Below are positions 5,437 to 14,400 of a DNA stretch of 21,101 bases, piece by piece. How positions within the stretch are numbered: the stretch's first letter is position 1; each line of letters starts with the position of its first letter. The DNA lies in NCBI GenBank assembly GCA_036835375.1, contig DAITMB010000089.1:1-21101 (forward strand), given 5' to 3'. Position numbers and translations under genes: made by a program. Under the pieces are notes generated by a model that was given only the letters and a program-made list of their open reading frames with translations, had not been told where the DNA came from and did no database searches. Source of the stretch: JANQTF01 sp036835375 (GTDB taxonomy: Bacteria; Bacteroidota; Bacteroidia; J057).

Positions 5437-7615
5437 ACCAATCGGGGCGAATCCCCGGTGAGTAGGGATAAGATAAGGCGCGATAATGCTCCAAATCATG
5501 TGCTGGCTGGGGTATTTCCACCGGGATGGCATGACCCGAGATGTGCTCGAAATAGCGAAGGCAAGCATCACGCCACCAAGCCGCTTCATGGGCTTGAATT
5601 GCCAAGTGCATAGTGACTGAATTGTGGCGCTCTCCATCTACGAAGGGCTTGAGACCAGCCCAAGTTTGCTGCATGGACAGCACGCCCTCCACCCCAAGCT
5701 GGTATTGAAAGCAGATCTCTTGCCAGAGATTGCGTCCACTCGGCATGGCGTGGTCCCAGGGCAAGTGGTGAAACCATAACAAAAATTCCGGCGGGCAAGT
5801 CGCTGCGTCAGCATACTGCGCTGCGAATCCAGGTGCATATTGCTCCAATGCGTTACTGCCCGTTGGGGTACGATTAAATCCGATGCCTTGCGAATCCGCT
5901 TTGTGATAATACACTGAGGTCCAATCGGCGCGTGGCATATTGCTCACCCAGGGACCAGGACCATAGTGGTGGCCCGCCCCCATGATGTGATGCAGGCCCA
6001 GTGGGGTCATATAGCGCACGCAGGTCTCGTGTGAGCCCATCAGTAAGTCAAGCACTTGCAACTGCTGTGGGGCAGTGAGATCGAACGTCTGCGCAATCCA
6101 TTCCTGATGAATCGTCTTTGACGAAAGGTCAGGATTCCACGCCAGCCGTCCGAAAGCGTACCAATCGGCTTGCCCAAACAAATTTCCTGTCCAGTTACGG
6201 GCTGTGCCGATATTCGCTACGCCCGACATGCCCGTGAGCCGATAGTTGTGCAAACTACCGTCGATGACACGTGCTACCGTCGATCCAGGGCCATTGACCT
6301 GCGTATCGGTCTTCAGCACCTCTTCCCACATATTCGACAGGCCCACGAGGTGCGTGCCTTGCCCCAAGTATTCTTTGGTGATCTGAAACTCCATCATGAC
6401 AGGCGTCTGGGGCATGGCTCCAAAAAGCGGGTGGATGGGTTCGCGCGGCTGAAAGTCGATAGGACCGTTTTTGACCTGCACCAACACATTGTCACGGAAG
6501 CTACCATCCAGTGGCACAAACTCGTTGTAGGCTTGCTTGGCTCGGTCTTCGGGCTCCTCTTCGCTGTACACAAAGGCGCGCCAAATCACCACGCCACCGT
6601 GTGGCGCAAGGGCATCGGCCAGCATATTGGCACCATCGGCATGGTTGCGACCATAATTTTGTGGTCCAGGTTGACCTTCTGAATTGGCTTTTACCAAAAA
6701 GCCCCCAAAGTCTGGTATGGCCGCATAGATCTCGGTCGCTTTATCGCGCCACCATTTCTGCACAGCAGGATCAAGCGGATCAGCCGTGGACAAGCCGCCT
6801 TGCTCAATCGGGGAGCTGAATCGCGCTGTGAGGTATAGTTGGATGCCGTAGGGGCGAAATACGCCGGCGAGGGCTTTGAATTTCTCCAGATAATCCGCTC
6901 GAAAAATCAGCGCATTCGCATTGACGTTGGTCACCACGGTCCCATTGATGCCGATGGAAGCATTGGCGCGGGCATAGTCTCGGTAGCGCGGATCGAGATA
7001 GTCGGGTAATTCGTGGAAGTTCCAGATCGAAAAGCCTGCGTAGCCGCGCTCTACTGTGCGGTCGAGGTTGTCCCAGTGATTGAGCACTCGCAACTGCACC
7101 CTGGGCGACTCAGTGAGATCCAGTCCCGTGAGAGGAAGGCCCTGCTGGAGGTGTCGAAGCAGGGCAAAAGCGCCGTAGAGCAAGCCGCGCTCATCCTTTG
7201 CGACTAGCACGATCTGCGAAGATTCATTGTACCTGCGTGCAAGCAAGCGATAACCTTCTGGCCCCATTTCGACGATTTCTTTCTCTTGGATCAAAGCGCT
7301 GATGAGCGCCGATTGTCCCCAGATTCCAGCGACAATTCCTGAAGCTTTTCCAGCAGAAGTCACAGAGGGAATTTTTCGCCCGAGCAAGCCCGACAAACCT
7401 TGCAACAGCTCTTCGCGCGCACTTCCCAGCACTTCTCCTTCTCCTTCCACCAGCACCTGAGTTAACAACTTCGCATACGACTGGCGCAGCTTTTCATCTT
7501 CTATTAAGTCGTAGCGCAACCATAAGCGATAGCCGTCTTCGGCAAAGAGGCGTGGAGAAAGACCAGACATCAGGAGACAGCCCAGCAAAAGCAGGCGTTG
7601 AAGGAAGGTATTCAT
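5435..7615 (-). CDS. aguA: alpha-glucuronidase, glycoside hydrolase family 67
   Basis: 726 residues. It removes (4-O-methyl)glucuronic acid from the non-reducing end of aldouronic acids released from glucuronoxylan. A signal peptide is present (about 1-25, ending PRLFA), so it is exported, probably to the periplasm. The family order is complete: N-terminal domain, then a (beta/alpha)8 barrel beginning near LRVLNHWDNLDRTVERGYAG (176-195), then the C-terminal helical domain. By comparison with characterised GH67 enzymes, catalytic residues are E313 (KANSEGQPGP, acid), with D387 (GPIDFQPREP) and E415 (TKEYLGQG) as the inverting base pair; their spacing matches the family. It has its own promoter (7663-7692). 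It stands alone, without SusC/D or other xylan genes in view. Confidence 0.95.
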   Translation of the reverse strand: MNTFLQRLLLLGCLLMSGLSPRLFAEDGYRLWLRYDLIEDEKLRQSYAKLLTQVLVEGEGEVLGSAREELLQGLSGLLGRKIPSVTSAGKASGIVAGIWGQSALISALIQEKEIVEMGPEGYRLLARRYNESSQIVLVAKDERGLLYGAFALLRHLQQGLPLTGLDLTESPRVQLRVLNHWDNLDRTVERGYAGFSIWNFHELPDYLDPRYRDYARANASIGINGTVVTNVNANALIFRADYLEKFKALAGVFRPYGIQLYLTARFSSPIEQGGLSTADPLDPAVQKWWRDKATEIYAAIPDFGGFLVKANSEGQPGPQNYGRNHADGANMLADALAPHGGVVIWRAFVYSEEEPEDRAKQAYNEFVPLDGSFRDNVLVQVKNGPIDFQPREPIHPLFGAMPQTPVMMEFQITKEYLGQGTHLVGLSNMWEEVLKTDTQVNGPGSTVARVIDGSLHNYRLTGMSGVANIGTARNWTGNLFGQADWYAFGRLAWNPDLSSKTIHQEWIAQTFDLTAPQQLQVLDLLMGSHETCVRYMTPLGLHHIMGAGHHYGPGPWVSNMPRADWTSVYYHKADSQGIGFNRTPTGSNALEQYAPGFAAQYADAATCPPEFLLWFHHLPWDHAMPSGRNLWQEICFQYQLGVEGVLSMQQTWAGLKPFVDGERHNSVTMHLAIQAHEAAWWRDACLRYFEHISGHAIPVEIPQPAHDLEHYRALSYPYSPGIRPDW

Positions 7616-7662
7616 GTGTGAAAATTTGAACGATGGGAGGGCTTAGGTACATGCAGACGTAG

Positions 7663-7692
7663 CAAACTTAGCGATATCTGCCATTCGCCCAA
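7663..7692 (-). promoter_or_regulatory. candidate promoter of aguA (TTG-N19-TAAGTTTG)
   Basis: Read on the minus strand: TTG at 7692-7690, exactly 19 nt, then TAAGTTTG at 7670-7663, a full match to TAnnTTTG. Transcription would start near 7656, leaving a leader of about 40 nt. Confidence 0.6.
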
Positions 7693-7766
7693 GATAAAGG
7701 GTATTATTCAATTCCCGCCCTGCTACCTTGATAATTGTGCCGACCTTGCGCCTATGACTATGGTGA

Positions 7767-7779
7767 ATAGCGACGCTAT
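7767..7779. promoter_or_regulatory. 13-bp palindrome ATAGCGACGCTAT, possible operator
   Basis: A perfect 6-bp inverted repeat around a single A, about 75 bp upstream of the aguA -35-like element. It could bind a dimeric regulator of aguA. A palindrome of this size can also occur by chance. Confidence 0.3.
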
Positions 7780-7799
7780 GTTGAAGCAGCCATGTTCTT

Positions 7800-7826
7800 T
7801 CATTCTTTTAGCGAGACAAAGAATGA
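7800..7826. repeat. perfect 9-bp inverted repeat downstream of the permease gene
   Basis: TCATTCTTT (7800-7808) and AAAGAATGA (7818-7826) flank a 9-nt loop. It begins 20 bp after the stop codon of the minus-strand permease gene, so it may mark the 3' end of the rbfA operon mRNA. It lacks a T-run in that direction, so a processing or stability hairpin, or a protein site, is as likely as a terminator. Confidence 0.5.
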
Positions 7827-7845
7827 TCTCCTGATTTTCTTGGAC

Positions 7846-9066
7846 CTAATTTCTCAAGCCTTCTACAATAGAGATCTGAGCTGCACTGCGAGAGGGATAA
7901 ATCGAGGCTAAAAAAGACAAGCCCAACACCGTGGCACCTACGAGCAAAAAGTCCACCAGCCGTAGTTCGAGTGGCAAGAGCACGCCTTGGTGCAACTCAA
8001 TCAATCCAAATTGGAGATGCAGGAACGAAAAGCTCATGGCGATGACCAAGCCTACCCCCCCTCCTACCAGTCCTACCAGTAGCCCTTCGCCCAGAAAAAT
8101 CCGGCGAATGAGGCCTTGGGTGCCCCCCATGGACTTGATGACGGCGATATCTTTTGTTTTTTCTAATACAATCATCGATAAACTGCCCACAATATTAATG
8201 GCCAGGATTGCAATCATCAACACCAGTATCATGAATGTGACATATTTTTCATTTTTCATCACACGATAGAGGGTTTCGTGCTGCTCGTACCAGGTTCTGA
8301 TGCGGTATTCTGGACCGAGTGCCTCTTGAAGGCGTTGCTTGACTTGGCTGGCTCGATCAAGATTGAATAGCTTCACTTCAAATGAGCTGATCTCGTTGCC
8401 CGCTTCAAAGAGTTTCCGCACAAATTCAAAATCTGCCAGTGCGTATTGGTCGTCATACTCCTTTTGCACCTGAAAATATCCTGCTGGGAAAAAAAAGTCG
8501 GTGTTCACGTCCCGCGAAGGCAAATTCATGCGCGAACCTTGCGGGATGTAGGAAACCGAGATCGGCACGAGGTCATTCTCCAAATTGGTGTTGAGCTGAT
8601 ATTTAGCCAACCCGATACCCATGACAGCTTGGGGAATGCCGTTGATCGGCGCGAAAGTATAGTCTCCGAGGAGGATCGTAGTATCCATTCGGTTAATGGA
8701 CAAATAGTTGGGTGTGAGGCCTTTGAGCACGCCAAAGGTCTGATTATTTGCATATTCAAACCAAACCCTTCCTTCTAACACCTTAGAGGCCGCAGCCACG
8801 CCCGGATCTGCTTCGATGAGTGCCAGCAAGCTATCTGAATAAGCAAAGGTCTGTCCTCGCTCAGCCGTGATTTTGATATCAGGATCAAAAGAGGAATACA
8901 TGTTTTCGATGAACTGTGTGAGCCCATTGAACACAGAAAGCACAAGAATGAGGGCGGCGGTTCCGACGCTGATGCCGATGATCGACACCCACGTGATCAC
9001 GTTGATCGCGTTGCGAGATTTTTTGGCGAACAAATAGCGCCGGGCAATCATGTAGGGTAGTCGCAT
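7846..9066 (-). CDS. LolC/LolE-type ABC transporter permease (FtsX family)
   Basis: 406 residues, permease subunit of the lipoprotein-releasing / MacB-FtsX class. Topology is the family's: an N-terminal cytoplasmic helix with MIARRYL and FAKKSRNAIN, TM1 (24-46), a large periplasmic domain (about 50-270), then TM2 (276-299), TM3 (325-349) and TM4 (370-390). A coupling segment KTKDIAVIKSMGG (303-315) lies between TM2 and TM3, and the protein ends SRSAAQISIVEGLRN. Such permeases work with a LolD-type ATPase to extract lipoproteins or to transmit ATPase strokes to the periplasm; no ATPase partner is in this window. The ATG overlaps the rbfA TGA by one base (TGATG), so translation is probably coupled. 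Confidence 0.9.
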   Translation of the reverse strand: MRLPYMIARRYLFAKKSRNAINVITWVSIIGISVGTAALILVLSVFNGLTQFIENMYSSFDPDIKITAERGQTFAYSDSLLALIEADPGVAAASKVLEGRVWFEYANNQTFGVLKGLTPNYLSINRMDTTILLGDYTFAPINGIPQAVMGIGLAKYQLNTNLENDLVPISVSYIPQGSRMNLPSRDVNTDFFFPAGYFQVQKEYDDQYALADFEFVRKLFEAGNEISSFEVKLFNLDRASQVKQRLQEALGPEYRIRTWYEQHETLYRVMKNEKYVTFMILVLMIAILAINIVGSLSMIVLEKTKDIAVIKSMGGTQGLIRRIFLGEGLLVGLVGGGVGLVIAMSFSFLHLQFGLIELHQGVLLPLELRLVDFLLVGATVLGLSFLASIYPSRSAAQISIVEGLRN

Positions 9067-9443
9067 CAGGCAGTCTCTTCGTCGTCAGTGGCGGGAGGAA
9101 TATGGAGACCGTCGATGAGTCGGTTCATTCGGTCGGCCTCGGCATAAGAATCATCGGCATAGAAGCGCAATTCGGGTACTTTACGCACTTTGTTGCGAAT
9201 TTTGGCTGCGAGGCTGTGGCGAAATTCCATCGTTTTGCCGTTCAATTCTTCCACGACCTCGTCCATACGGCTGTCTGGAAACACGCTCATGTAAATTTTG
9301 GCCAGGCTCAGGTCGCGGGTCACCTTCACTTGGCTCAGTGTGAGCATGGTTTCGAGCCGACCGCGCTGAGACAGGATCAGGATCTGCCCCATTTCTTCCT
9401 GAATGAGTCGGCTCAGTTTTTTTTGAACAATGGTCTCTGACAT
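9066..9443 (-). CDS. rbfA: 30S ribosome-binding factor RbfA
   Basis: 125 residues. RbfA binds the 30S subunit near 16S helix 1 during late maturation and cold adaptation. The KH-like fold signature is clear: an N-terminal helix (KKLSRLIQEEMGQIL), a strand with VTRDLSLAKIYMSVF, and the C-terminal family motif RNKVRKVPELRFYADDS followed by an arginine/leucine helix (RMNRLIDGL). Length is normal. It is the first gene of a two-gene unit with the downstream permease (1-base overlap) and is divergent from the ABC exporter across 34 bp. Its start region contains the -33 element of the exporter's promoter. Confidence 0.95.
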   Translation of the reverse strand: MSETIVQKKLSRLIQEEMGQILILSQRGRLETMLTLSQVKVTRDLSLAKIYMSVFPDSRMDEVVEELNGKTMEFRHSLAAKIRNKVRKVPELRFYADDSYAEADRMNRLIDGLHIPPATDDEETA

Positions 9444-9452
9444 ATAGCTTTG
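9422..9452 (+). promoter_or_regulatory. candidate promoter of the ABC exporter (TTTG-N19-TAGCTTTG)
   Basis: TTTG at 9422-9425, exactly 19 nt, TAGCTTTG at 9445-9452: a full match to the Bacteroidota consensus. The predicted start is near 9459, about 19 nt before the exporter ATG. The upstream element lies inside the first codons of rbfA. Confidence 0.6.
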
Positions 9453-9465
9453 CTCGGATCAGGGG

Positions 9466-9495
9466 CAAAGGTACAACATGAAGAGCTATTTACAG
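9466..9495 (-). promoter_or_regulatory. candidate promoter of rbfA (CTG-N19-TACCTTTG)
   Basis: On the minus strand TACCTTTG (9473-9466) is a full -7 match, with CTG in place of TTG 19 nt upstream (9495-9493). The predicted start is near 9459, the same position as that of the opposing exporter promoter. The upstream element lies inside the exporter's first codons. Confidence 0.45.
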
Positions 9496-11313
9496 ATACT
9501 CCGCTACGGCCGTCCAGACATAAAGCTGGCCTTTCTGGCCATCGCAGCCATGCTGGTTTACTCGGTATTTAGCACTGCGACCCTGCTTTCAGCCATTCCT
9601 TTCCTCGAAATTCTCTTCCATACAGACCTCGAGCAGGCAGCCCCCGTGTTGCCATCTTCGCTCAGCTATAGTCCCGAGGACCTCAAGGCGCGGGCGTATC
9701 ACTTTCTGGAAATGGCGATTAGGAAGTATGGACCCATGAACATGCTTTGGTACTTCTGCATGGGCCTGCTGCTGCTCAATTTGCTCAAAAATGGCGCAAG
9801 ATATCTCTCCGGCTGGGCAATGGCTCCGCTAGAGCTGCGGATGCTCATGCGCATTCGCAATGAACTATTCGATCACCTCTCGCGGCTCAGCCTTCGCTTT
9901 TATTCGGCCAACCGCAAGGGAAGCATCATCGGCACGCTCACCAGCGATGTAGAGTTGATCCAGGAATCGGTGATTTCAACAGTGCAAATTCTTCTCCGCG
10001 AGCCGATTCTGCTGATCGTGATTCTGGGAACCTTGTTTTTTCTGTCGTGGAAACTGACCCTGTTTGTGCTGCTCATTTTGCCAATTACCGGATTTTTCAT
10101 TAACCTGATCTCCAAGACCCTCAAGCGGAAGGCACGGGAAGGACAGCGGCAACTGGGCAACCTGATCAGTGTGCTGGATGAATTCATCTCTGGGATGCGG
10201 ATCGTGAAAGCCTTTCAGCGAGAATCTTTTGAGCGCGACAAATATCATCGCCGCAATGAGCGATATACTGACATTCAAATCAGCATTCGCCGGAGAATAG
10301 AGCTGGCTTCCCCTGTCACTGAATGGTTGAGCATCTTGGTGATCTGCCTGATTATTTTGTTTGCTGGTAGCCTGATTTTAGGAGAAAGCACAGGCGCACC
10401 CCGTAAATCGGAATTCATCGGTTTCCTGATCTTGTTTTCGCAGCTTCTCGCGCCGATCAAGCTCATTTCCAATGGATTTGCAAAGGTGCAGCGAGGCATG
10501 GCTGCCTTCCAGCGAGTCCAGGAACTCATGGCTACGCCTGTAGAAATTGCCGATGCTGAAGATCCTGTGCCATTCCCCGCCTTCGAGCGAGACATTCGTT
10601 TTGAAGACGTGTGGTTTCGCTATGACCGGGAAGCAGTGCTGAAAGGGATCTCGTTCACTTTGGCCAGAGGCCAGACGGTGGCGCTAGTGGGACCTTCAGG
10701 CGGAGGCAAATCGACCATCGCGGACCTCATTCCTCGATTTTACGACCCGGTGGGAGGCCGCATTCTCATCGACGGGGTAGAACTTCGGTCGCGATCCATT
10801 GCCGCGCTACGGCAGAAAATGGCGATTGTGTCGCAAGAGGGAATTTTATTTCACGACACTGTTTTAGCCAACATTGCCTACGGCGACCCGGAGCCAGATA
10901 TGGAAAAAGTCGTGCAGGCGGCCAGCATGGCCCATGCGCATACTTTCATTGAGGCCTTGCCGCAAGGTTATCACACAGTGATTGGGGAGCGTGGTTCCAT
11001 GCTCTCGGGCGGGCAACGCCAGCGCATTGCGATCGCGCGGGCGATCCTGCGAGACCCTGCAATCCTGATTTTGGATGAAGCCACCTCGAACCTAGACACG
11101 GAGTCCGAAGCCCTGGTACAAGAAGCGCTGGACACCCTGATGAAGGGAAGAACTTCTCTCATCATCGCTCACCGACTTTCCACCATTCGGCAGGCTGACA
11201 TGATCTTGCTCATTGAAGACGGTCAAATCGTAGAGGCCGGGTCTCATGAAGAACTGCTGGCCCGGGGCGGCCGCTACGACCAGTTGTATCAGGTAGGACC
11301 AGCTCAGGCTTAA
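9478..11313 (+). CDS. ABC exporter, MsbA-like (fused membrane and ATPase domains)
   Basis: 611 residues, a half-transporter that works as a homodimer in the inner membrane. The transmembrane domain occupies about 1-345 with six helices; an extra segment of roughly 40 residues (about 48-85) extends the first external loop. The nucleotide-binding domain (370-605) is intact: Walker A GPSGGGKST (405-413), Q-loop Q453, signature LSGGQ (509-513), Walker B ILILDE (529-534), D-loop SNLD and switch histidine H565. This layout fits lipid A or lipid-linked exporters such as MsbA, but substrate cannot be read from sequence and drug or peptide export remains possible. The giant kinase gene begins 119 bp downstream with no terminator between, so read-through is possible. 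Confidence 0.9.
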   Translation: MKSYLQILRYGRPDIKLAFLAIAAMLVYSVFSTATLLSAIPFLEILFHTDLEQAAPVLPSSLSYSPEDLKARAYHFLEMAIRKYGPMNMLWYFCMGLLLLNLLKNGARYLSGWAMAPLELRMLMRIRNELFDHLSRLSLRFYSANRKGSIIGTLTSDVELIQESVISTVQILLREPILLIVILGTLFFLSWKLTLFVLLILPITGFFINLISKTLKRKAREGQRQLGNLISVLDEFISGMRIVKAFQRESFERDKYHRRNERYTDIQISIRRRIELASPVTEWLSILVICLIILFAGSLILGESTGAPRKSEFIGFLILFSQLLAPIKLISNGFAKVQRGMAAFQRVQELMATPVEIADAEDPVPFPAFERDIRFEDVWFRYDREAVLKGISFTLARGQTVALVGPSGGGKSTIADLIPRFYDPVGGRILIDGVELRSRSIAALRQKMAIVSQEGILFHDTVLANIAYGDPEPDMEKVVQAASMAHAHTFIEALPQGYHTVIGERGSMLSGGQRQRIAIARAILRDPAILILDEATSNLDTESEALVQEALDTLMKGRTSLIIAHRLSTIRQADMILLIEDGQIVEAGSHEELLARGGRYDQLYQVGPAQA

Positions 11314-11432
11314 TCAAGGATAAAATGCTGCCACACCTTACGCTAGCTGCGAAGTCCTTTGGATAAAAAAGATCTAAAAATCCAACAGATTCTCCAGATA
11401 TTGTCTATCTACGAGTTGGTTAATTTTATTTC

Positions 11433-14400
11433 ATGCCCCTCCCTCTCACCCCTGACATCTCCCCTGCTCCAAAGCCTCATATCATTGCCGTCGGAGCCTC
11501 TGCGGGCGGACTAGAAGCGCTCCAGGATTTCTTGTCGCACCTACCCGATTTGATCAATAGCTGCATCATCGTCGCGCAGCACCTCAGCCCCACACACAAA
11601 AGTATGTTGGTGCAGCTCCTTAGCCGGGAGACCAAGCTAGCCGTGGACGAAGCGACGCACGGCAATTTGCTCCAAGCCAACAAAGTCTATATCACCCCTC
11701 CCGACAAGGAAATCACGATTCTTCAGGGAAAAATTCATCTTCAAAAACCAGCTGTTGCAGTGGGCCCGAAGCCCTCTGTCGATGTGTTGTTTCGCTCTTT
11801 AGCAGCAGAAACAGAGATCATTGTGATTGGGGTCATCCTCTCAGGAACAGGATCGGATGGGGCAGCGGGAATCAAAGCGCTAAAAGCTGCGGGCTACTAT
11901 GTGATTGCGCAAGAGCCCGAGACTGCGAAATACGACGGTATGCCTGTCGCGGCAATTCAAACCGGTTTGGTGGATGCTGTGTTGGCACCAGAAAAAATGG
12001 GAGAAGAGATTCAGGAATATCTGGCCGATCCCTCTCGCGTTCGGGAAGACGAAAGTTTGAAAGCCCTTCCTCCGTTGAGCCAAATCTTTCATTTGCTCAG
12101 CCGACGCACTGGTACAGATTTTTCGAATTACAAACCAGCTACCATCGGTCGGCGCCTCGAAAAGCGGATGGATGCCCTCGGAATTGATTCTCTTGAACAA
12201 TATCTTCAGGTGATTGAGCACGACCCCAAGGAGGCCGATGACATGTTTAACATGATCCTGATAGGTGTCACCTCGTTTTTTCGGGACATGGAAGCCTTCG
12301 GTGCGCTGGAAGACCATCTGCTGCGCATCATCAATCACAAGACCAATCGCGACCCGATCCGGGTGTGGGTGCCAGGGTGTTCCACAGGGGAAGAAGCTTA
12401 CTCTATCGCCATTTTGTTTCACCGCATTTTGAAAGAGCGGGCACAGCAATACAACATCCAGATTTTCGCAACGGACATTGACGAAAAAGCCATTTCGATC
12501 GCAAGAAGGGGGATATATCCGGCTTCAATTGTCGATCCGTTGCCAGTTGAGATCCGTGAACAATATTTTATCTCTAAGGGCCGGGAATATGAACTGATCA
12601 AATCGATCCGGAGCATGGTGCTCTATTCCAAACACGATGTGACACGAAATCCTCCTTTTTTGCGCCTCGACTTGATCTCTTGCCGAAATTTATTGATCTA
12701 CTTTAATGCCGCACTCCAGCAACAAATCCTCCCGATTTTTCACTACGCCATTTTGCAAGACGGTCTCTTGTTTCTCGGAAAATCTGAGACCGTGGGCCAA
12801 TTCAACGACCTCTTTGCAACGGTCGATGCCAAGAACAAACTCTTTCAGCGCAAACGCGGAGGCAACCTTCACGCCATCAAATTCTCAGCCTTTAAAGCCC
12901 AAAAGCAGCCACTGCCGCAACGTGTAGATCCGAGGCTGAAGCAGGATCTCAGTATTTCGGAGCTGGTCAAAGAGACCTTGTTTCATAGTTACGAGCACCC
13001 CTACGTCGTCGTCAATGAGTCGCACGACATTCAGGAAGTGAGTGGGGATGTGCGCTTGTTCATAAGTTTATCACCGGGGAGCGTTCACCTCAATCTCCTC
13101 AAAATGGTGAACCAAGAGCTTCAGCTTGAGGTAAGATCAATTTTGTCCCGTTCAATCAAAGAGCGAGCGGGAGTCAAAAGCCAAATTAAGCGGTTCGAGC
13201 TCTTTGGTTCACAGCACTTTGTGCGGATACAAGCCAAGCCCCTCATTTATGCCGAGGGCATTGAGTCGCTGTATGTCGTTATTTTCGAAAAACTTGACAT
13301 CGACAAATTTGTCTCTCACGCCCCAGAGACCACCCGGGAGTTGTCGCTCGATGCACACACTGCTGAATTAGAGCACGAACTCGCTGCCACCAAAGAACAT
13401 CTCCAGACCTATATTGAGGAAATTGAGACCAGTAACGAAGAGCTGCAATCGCTCAACGAGGAGTTGCAGAGTACCAATGAAGAGCTTCAGTCTAGCAACG
13501 AAGAACTGGAAACCAGCAACGAAGAGCTACAAAGCACCAATGAAGAAATTCAGATTGCCTACGCTGAGCTCAAGGCTGCCAATGAAGAACTTGAGCGAAA
13601 AGAGCGACTCTTGCGCGAACATCAAGCGAATACCAAAGCCCTGCTCAACAATGACTTGCAGGCGTTTGTGTTGGTAGATATCACCTATAAAATCATTGAG
13701 TTCAACCAAAGGGCGGGAGAGATGTTCTCCAGGCTTCGGCACAAACAGATCAAGACCGGCGACTCCATCGTCGATTACATTCCGCCAGATCAGCTGGAGA
13801 GCTTTATCCTCGACTTCGGGACCGCGACCGGTGGCCAATCGCATGACTGCGAAAAGGTGCTGAAAGATGCCCATGGGGAGCGACGTTGGTTCCGGATTCA
13901 CTACACGCCAGTGACGTTCGACGACCACGAGATCGTAGGCATATCCATTGGCTTGCTGGATGTGACTTTGCTCAAGCAAGCGCTCTCTGACCTCAACGCC
14001 ACAGAGCGACTCGTCAGCTCCGTGTTCAATGCCGTTTCCACGGGCATTTGCGTGACCAACCAAGAGGGAATCTTTGAGGACGTGAACGATGAATACTGCC
14101 AAATCTACGGCTATCGTCGGGAGGAATTGATCGGGGAAAGCTTCGTTGTGGTCGTGCCGATGGAATACAGAGCCATGATGCAAGCGATGCACGATGACTT
14201 CATAGCGGGCGGGACGGAGCTTCCCGGAGAATTTGATGTCATCACAAAGTCAGGCGAGACCATCACCGTGTCAGTCATGGCTGATCTTTTAATTCAGCCC
14301 GATGGTTCGCGGCACAAAGTCACTTCCGTCAGAAATATCACTGAGATCAAGCAAAAAGAGGCAGAGGTGATCCGTATCAAAAACAACCGCGATGCCTTGA

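Noticed and set aside
5217..5441. 74-codon minus-strand ORF starting inside the aguA 3' end
   Set aside because: It overlaps the aguA stop, crosses the terminator-like hairpin, has no own promoter and no recognisable family. It is antisense to a better-supported small unit.
7577..7615. Lipobox (LLGC, C13) in the alpha-glucuronidase signal peptide
   Set aside because: The cysteine is too early, with only four or five hydrophobic residues before it; a normal signal peptide ending near residue 25 fits better.
11421..11428. TAATTTTA as the -7 box of the giant kinase gene
   Set aside because: It lacks the final G and would start transcription at or past the ATG, with TTG only 17 nt upstream.
13425..13598. 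Regular 21-bp repeat that could suggest a CRISPR or satellite array
   Set aside because: It is in frame inside a large gene, encodes coiled-coil heptads, and its copies differ at synonymous positions; there are no spacers.
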